From: Leptospira sp. WS60.C2
GTDB taxonomy: Bacteria; Spirochaetota; Leptospiria; Leptospirales; Leptospiraceae
Length of the DNA stretch: 64,000 nucleotides
Assembly (NCBI RefSeq): GCF_040833955.1
Contig: NZ_CP162133.1
Coordinates: forward strand, 1,117,001-1,181,000
Direction: 5' to 3'
In this document: positions 61,702-64,000 of the stretch, piece after piece
How the letters are laid out: the number at the start of each line of letters is the position of its first letter
How positions within the stretch are numbered: the stretch's first letter is position 1
Notes under the pieces: generated by a model
What the model saw: the letters and a program-made list of their open reading frames with translations, nothing else
Database searches by the model: none
What the model was told of the DNA's origin: nothing
Made by a program: the position numbers and the translations under genes

Positions 61702-63348
61702 ATGAATGTTAAAGTTGATTCACAAAACGTAATTCCCTTTCCTCAAGTTGATTTGAGACCAGGCAAACGTGATGGTGCTGATTTAAATGCGCTGGCTGTG
61801 AGAGAAAGTTTTGGTGAAATTTTGGAACGAGAATTCCAAATCCATTCCGACAAACCGAAGTCAACAACGGAATGGAAACCCTTAAACGCAGAAAAACAAT
61901 CTTATGAATCCCATAAAGAGTCAGATTCAAAATTAGAATTAGAGAACAAATCAAACCCAACAATAGATGAAATGCAAAGAGGGAATGAAACTTCGGTCCA
62001 AAAAAACAAGGAAGACGAAGTGGAAGAAACAGAAGAAGAGGAATTGGATCGTGATGCTTTAGAATACAGCATAAGCATTTTGTCAAATCACTCTCTTTTT
62101 GAGAAGAACTTCACTGCTGCGAATGAAACAAACGAATCTCAGAAAAAGGAAAAAACAATTTCGCAGTCCCTTCAAAAATCAGGTGAAAAAAATCCTGCAT
62201 ATGTTTCCAAAGAATCGAAGAGTTTTGTAGAAGAAACACAAAGGTTAACAGAGAGTTTTTCTAAATTGGATCCAATGGATTTGCAAAAGAATCTGGATTC
62301 CAAGAAACAAACGTTACGTGATGCTTCTTCTTCCAATTTAGTTTTATTTCCAAATGCTCAAAAAAAAGGGAAAACGGAAATTGCTGGTAACGAAAAAAAT
62401 TCCATTTCAAATCCAAACACACAGAAATTGGAATCGAATCCAAATTCGATGTCAATCTCTTCCTTTTTAATGTCCAAAGACAAAGGGATTCGTGGTTTAG
62501 AAGCCGATGGTCAAATGGATGGATCTCTTCGTAAATTTGATACAAAAGGAAAGACTTCCAAAAATAATAAATGGGAAGGCCAATCCTTAGAGTCTCTCGC
62601 AGAAAAAGAAAATACGAATGTAGTGATGACTTCTGATAAGATGATCCGCTCACTCGGTTTCAAAGAAAAAGAATTCCAAAAACTGAACGATAACAAAACA
62701 CAACTCCAAACTGAGAAACAGAAAGCTGATGCTTCCCTTGGCATACAAATCACGAATGTTTCTTCTTCCAAAATGGGAGAAGAGAATGGAAAGTCTTTTG
62801 AAGACAAAGGATCCAAACCAGGTTTTTCCCTTCATTCAGTAGAACACAAACTCCAATCAAAAATGGAAGATGTCAAAAACACTGAGAAGGCTGCAAAACC
62901 AAAAGAAACGAATCTAAAACAAAACTTAGATGAACTCATCAAACAAGCAAAGTTTGACATTGTACAAAATGGAAAGTCAAGTGCGGAAATCATCATGAAC
63001 CCTAAAGAATACGGTCGCCTAACGCTAAAAGTGACGGTGGATGGAGAAAAGGTAGAAGGCCGAATTTTAGTGGAATCAGAAGAATTGCAAAAATCTCTTC
63101 AAAACGAAATCCAAACGATTAAAGAAAACTTAAAAGAATCGGGTCTCGACTTACAATCGCTCATTGTCGATTTGTGGGAAGAAACTAGTCAGTTTGCTGA
63201 CAGGCAAAACCAAAACGAACTCTACCAAACACTTGTCGAAACTGCAAAAAACCGAGGAAAAATGGGAATTTTGGAAACGGAAGAAGGTTTGGATCTAGAG
63301 GGGATTTCTCCTGCAACGGATTCGCAAGTCTTAGAATTTTTCGCATAA
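61702..63348 (+). CDS. fliK: Flagellar hook-length control protein FliK
   Basis: 548 residues. Residues 1-400 are hydrophilic, low-complexity and probably disordered (Ser/Lys/Glu/Asn), as expected for the ruler part of FliK. The C-terminal 120 residues are the FliK hook-length domain: '[36 protein letters not shown]' and '[18 protein letters not shown]'. It sets hook length and switches export substrate in the periplasmic flagella. GGGAGAAGG precedes the ATG. flgD follows 31 bases downstream. Confidence 0.9.
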   Translation: MNVKVDSQNVIPFPQVDLRPGKRDGADLNALAVRESFGEILEREFQIHSDKPKSTTEWKPLNAEKQSYESHKESDSKLELENKSNPTIDEMQRGNETSVQKNKEDEVEETEEEELDRDALEYSISILSNHSLFEKNFTAANETNESQKKEKTISQSLQKSGEKNPAYVSKESKSFVEETQRLTESFSKLDPMDLQKNLDSKKQTLRDASSSNLVLFPNAQKKGKTEIAGNEKNSISNPNTQKLESNPNSMSISSFLMSKDKGIRGLEADGQMDGSLRKFDTKGKTSKNNKWEGQSLESLAEKENTNVVMTSDKMIRSLGFKEKEFQKLNDNKTQLQTEKQKADASLGIQITNVSSSKMGEENGKSFEDKGSKPGFSLHSVEHKLQSKMEDVKNTEKAAKPKETNLKQNLDELIKQAKFDIVQNGKSSAEIIMNPKEYGRLTLKVTVDGEKVEGRILVESEELQKSLQNEIQTIKENLKESGLDLQSLIVDLWEETSQFADRQNQNELYQTLVETAKNRGKMGILETEEGLDLEGISPATDSQVLEFFA

Positions 63349-63379
63349 ATCAAAAATAGAAATAGAAATCGAGGACAAT

Positions 63380-63961
63380 ATGCCAGACGGAATGCAAGAT
63401 ATCTCAACGCAAAATTCAGCAAGAACCAAATACTTTGAAGGTGATCGAAGTTTTAATATTCGCAAACATCTAGACCAATTAGAAAAAGAAGAAAAAAGCG
63501 GATTAAAAGGAATCGAAATTAGAGAGAAACAGAAAGAGCTAGGAAAAGATGACTTCTTAAAACTTCTTCTCACTCAACTTTCCCACCAAGATCCAACAAA
63601 CCCAGTGCAAGACAAAGACTTCATTGCACAAATGGCACAATTTTCTTCTTTAGAGCAGATGAAAAACATTTCGTCTGGAATTGCTAGAATGGAATCTAAA
63701 CAAAGTTATTCGGTCGTAGGTAAAATTGTATCAGGACCAGATTTAGTGACTGGGGAAGATGTCACTGGTCTTGCCGGTGCGATTCTTTTTGATAACGAAG
63801 GGAAAACCTATGTTCGTGTGAACGGTCGTATGCTCGATGTTTCTAAAATCAATTTAATCTCTGATCCAGAGTTATTAAAGTCAGAAACACAATTCCAACA
63901 ACCACGCCCGACAAACATTCCGAACAATACGTTAAAAAAACAAGAAGCTTATCAGGATTAA
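63380..63961 (+). CDS. flgD: Flagellar hook assembly scaffold FlgD
   Basis: 193 residues. '[40 protein letters not shown]' is the hallmark N-terminal FlgD motif (about residues 55-95). The remainder is a short beta-rich domain and a proline-rich tail. FlgD caps the growing hook while hook protein (FlgE) assembles; flgE is usually next, but the window ends 39 bases later. The start ATG has GAGGACAAT upstream. Confidence 0.94.
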   Translation: MPDGMQDISTQNSARTKYFEGDRSFNIRKHLDQLEKEEKSGLKGIEIREKQKELGKDDFLKLLLTQLSHQDPTNPVQDKDFIAQMAQFSSLEQMKNISSGIARMESKQSYSVVGKIVSGPDLVTGEDVTGLAGAILFDNEGKTYVRVNGRMLDVSKINLISDPELLKSETQFQQPRPTNIPNNTLKKQEAYQD

Positions 63962-64000
63962 TTGAAAAAGGTCGATAAAAAAAGAGAGGATAGAACGTTA

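Noticed and set aside
1..64000. CRISPR arrays, insertion sequences and prophage
   Set aside because: I saw no regularly spaced repeats, transposase or phage genes, and intergenic gaps are too short to hide them.

Overview
The window looks like chromosomal DNA of a Leptospira species. Gene order, relaxed spirochaete lipobox use, a flagellar fliK-flgD end, a hem locus in the order hemA-hemC/D-B-L-E-N-G-H and a low-to-moderate G+C content all fit. A saprophytic (L. biflexa-like) member is my guess only; nothing here proves the clade. No CRISPR array, insertion sequence, phage gene or rRNA is visible. Coding density is very high, and only one gene-free stretch exceeds 300 bases (10746-11117).

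Layout. 1-7836 (minus): the N-terminal part of comEC, trpS, a large unknown protein, a LolA-like carrier, etfB-etfA and two membrane proteins. 7916-10745: a membrane class III nucleotide cyclase facing a degenerate HD-GYP-like protein. 11118-18185: an isovaleryl/long-chain type acyl-CoA dehydrogenase, a CrtI-like oxidoreductase, thrB, two unknowns, a DsbA-like thiol protein and mdh. 18360-24295: an alpha/beta hydrolase divergent from a MarR regulator with a tandem-palindrome operator, prmC, tRNA-Arg(CCU), two cyclic-nucleotide-binding proteins, an amidohydrolase and an NlpD-like protein. 24397-36834: fusA, trkH, a four-gene membrane/prenyltransferase/thioredoxin cluster, a PhaR-like protein, a HEAT protein, cysK and topA (apparently started by ATT).

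36815-46090 holds heme synthesis: hemH on plus, convergent with a tightly overlapped minus-strand operon hemA-hemCD-hemB-hemL-hemE-hemN-hemG, which carries glutamyl-tRNA to protoporphyrin; HemH adds the iron. Its promoter region is shared with msrB and contains an inverted repeat and a Fur-like box. 47171-47515 is the RNase P RNA, whose 3' end overlaps the end of a convergent NERD-domain/degenerate SF1 ATPase gene.

49708-61521 is a sulfate assimilation island: siroheme synthesis (CobA-type methyltransferase and precorrin-2 dehydrogenase), cysJI, cysDN, a 4Fe-4S type cysH, and the sulfate ABC transporter sbp-cysT-cysW-cysA. With cysK at 33938 this is a complete route from external sulfate to cysteine apart from serine acetyltransferase. 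No APS kinase is seen, so the route probably reduces APS directly. The window ends in fliK and flgD. The best leads for something undescribed are the NERD/degenerate helicase next to rnpB, the MarR operator, the ATT start of topA, and the hemA control region.
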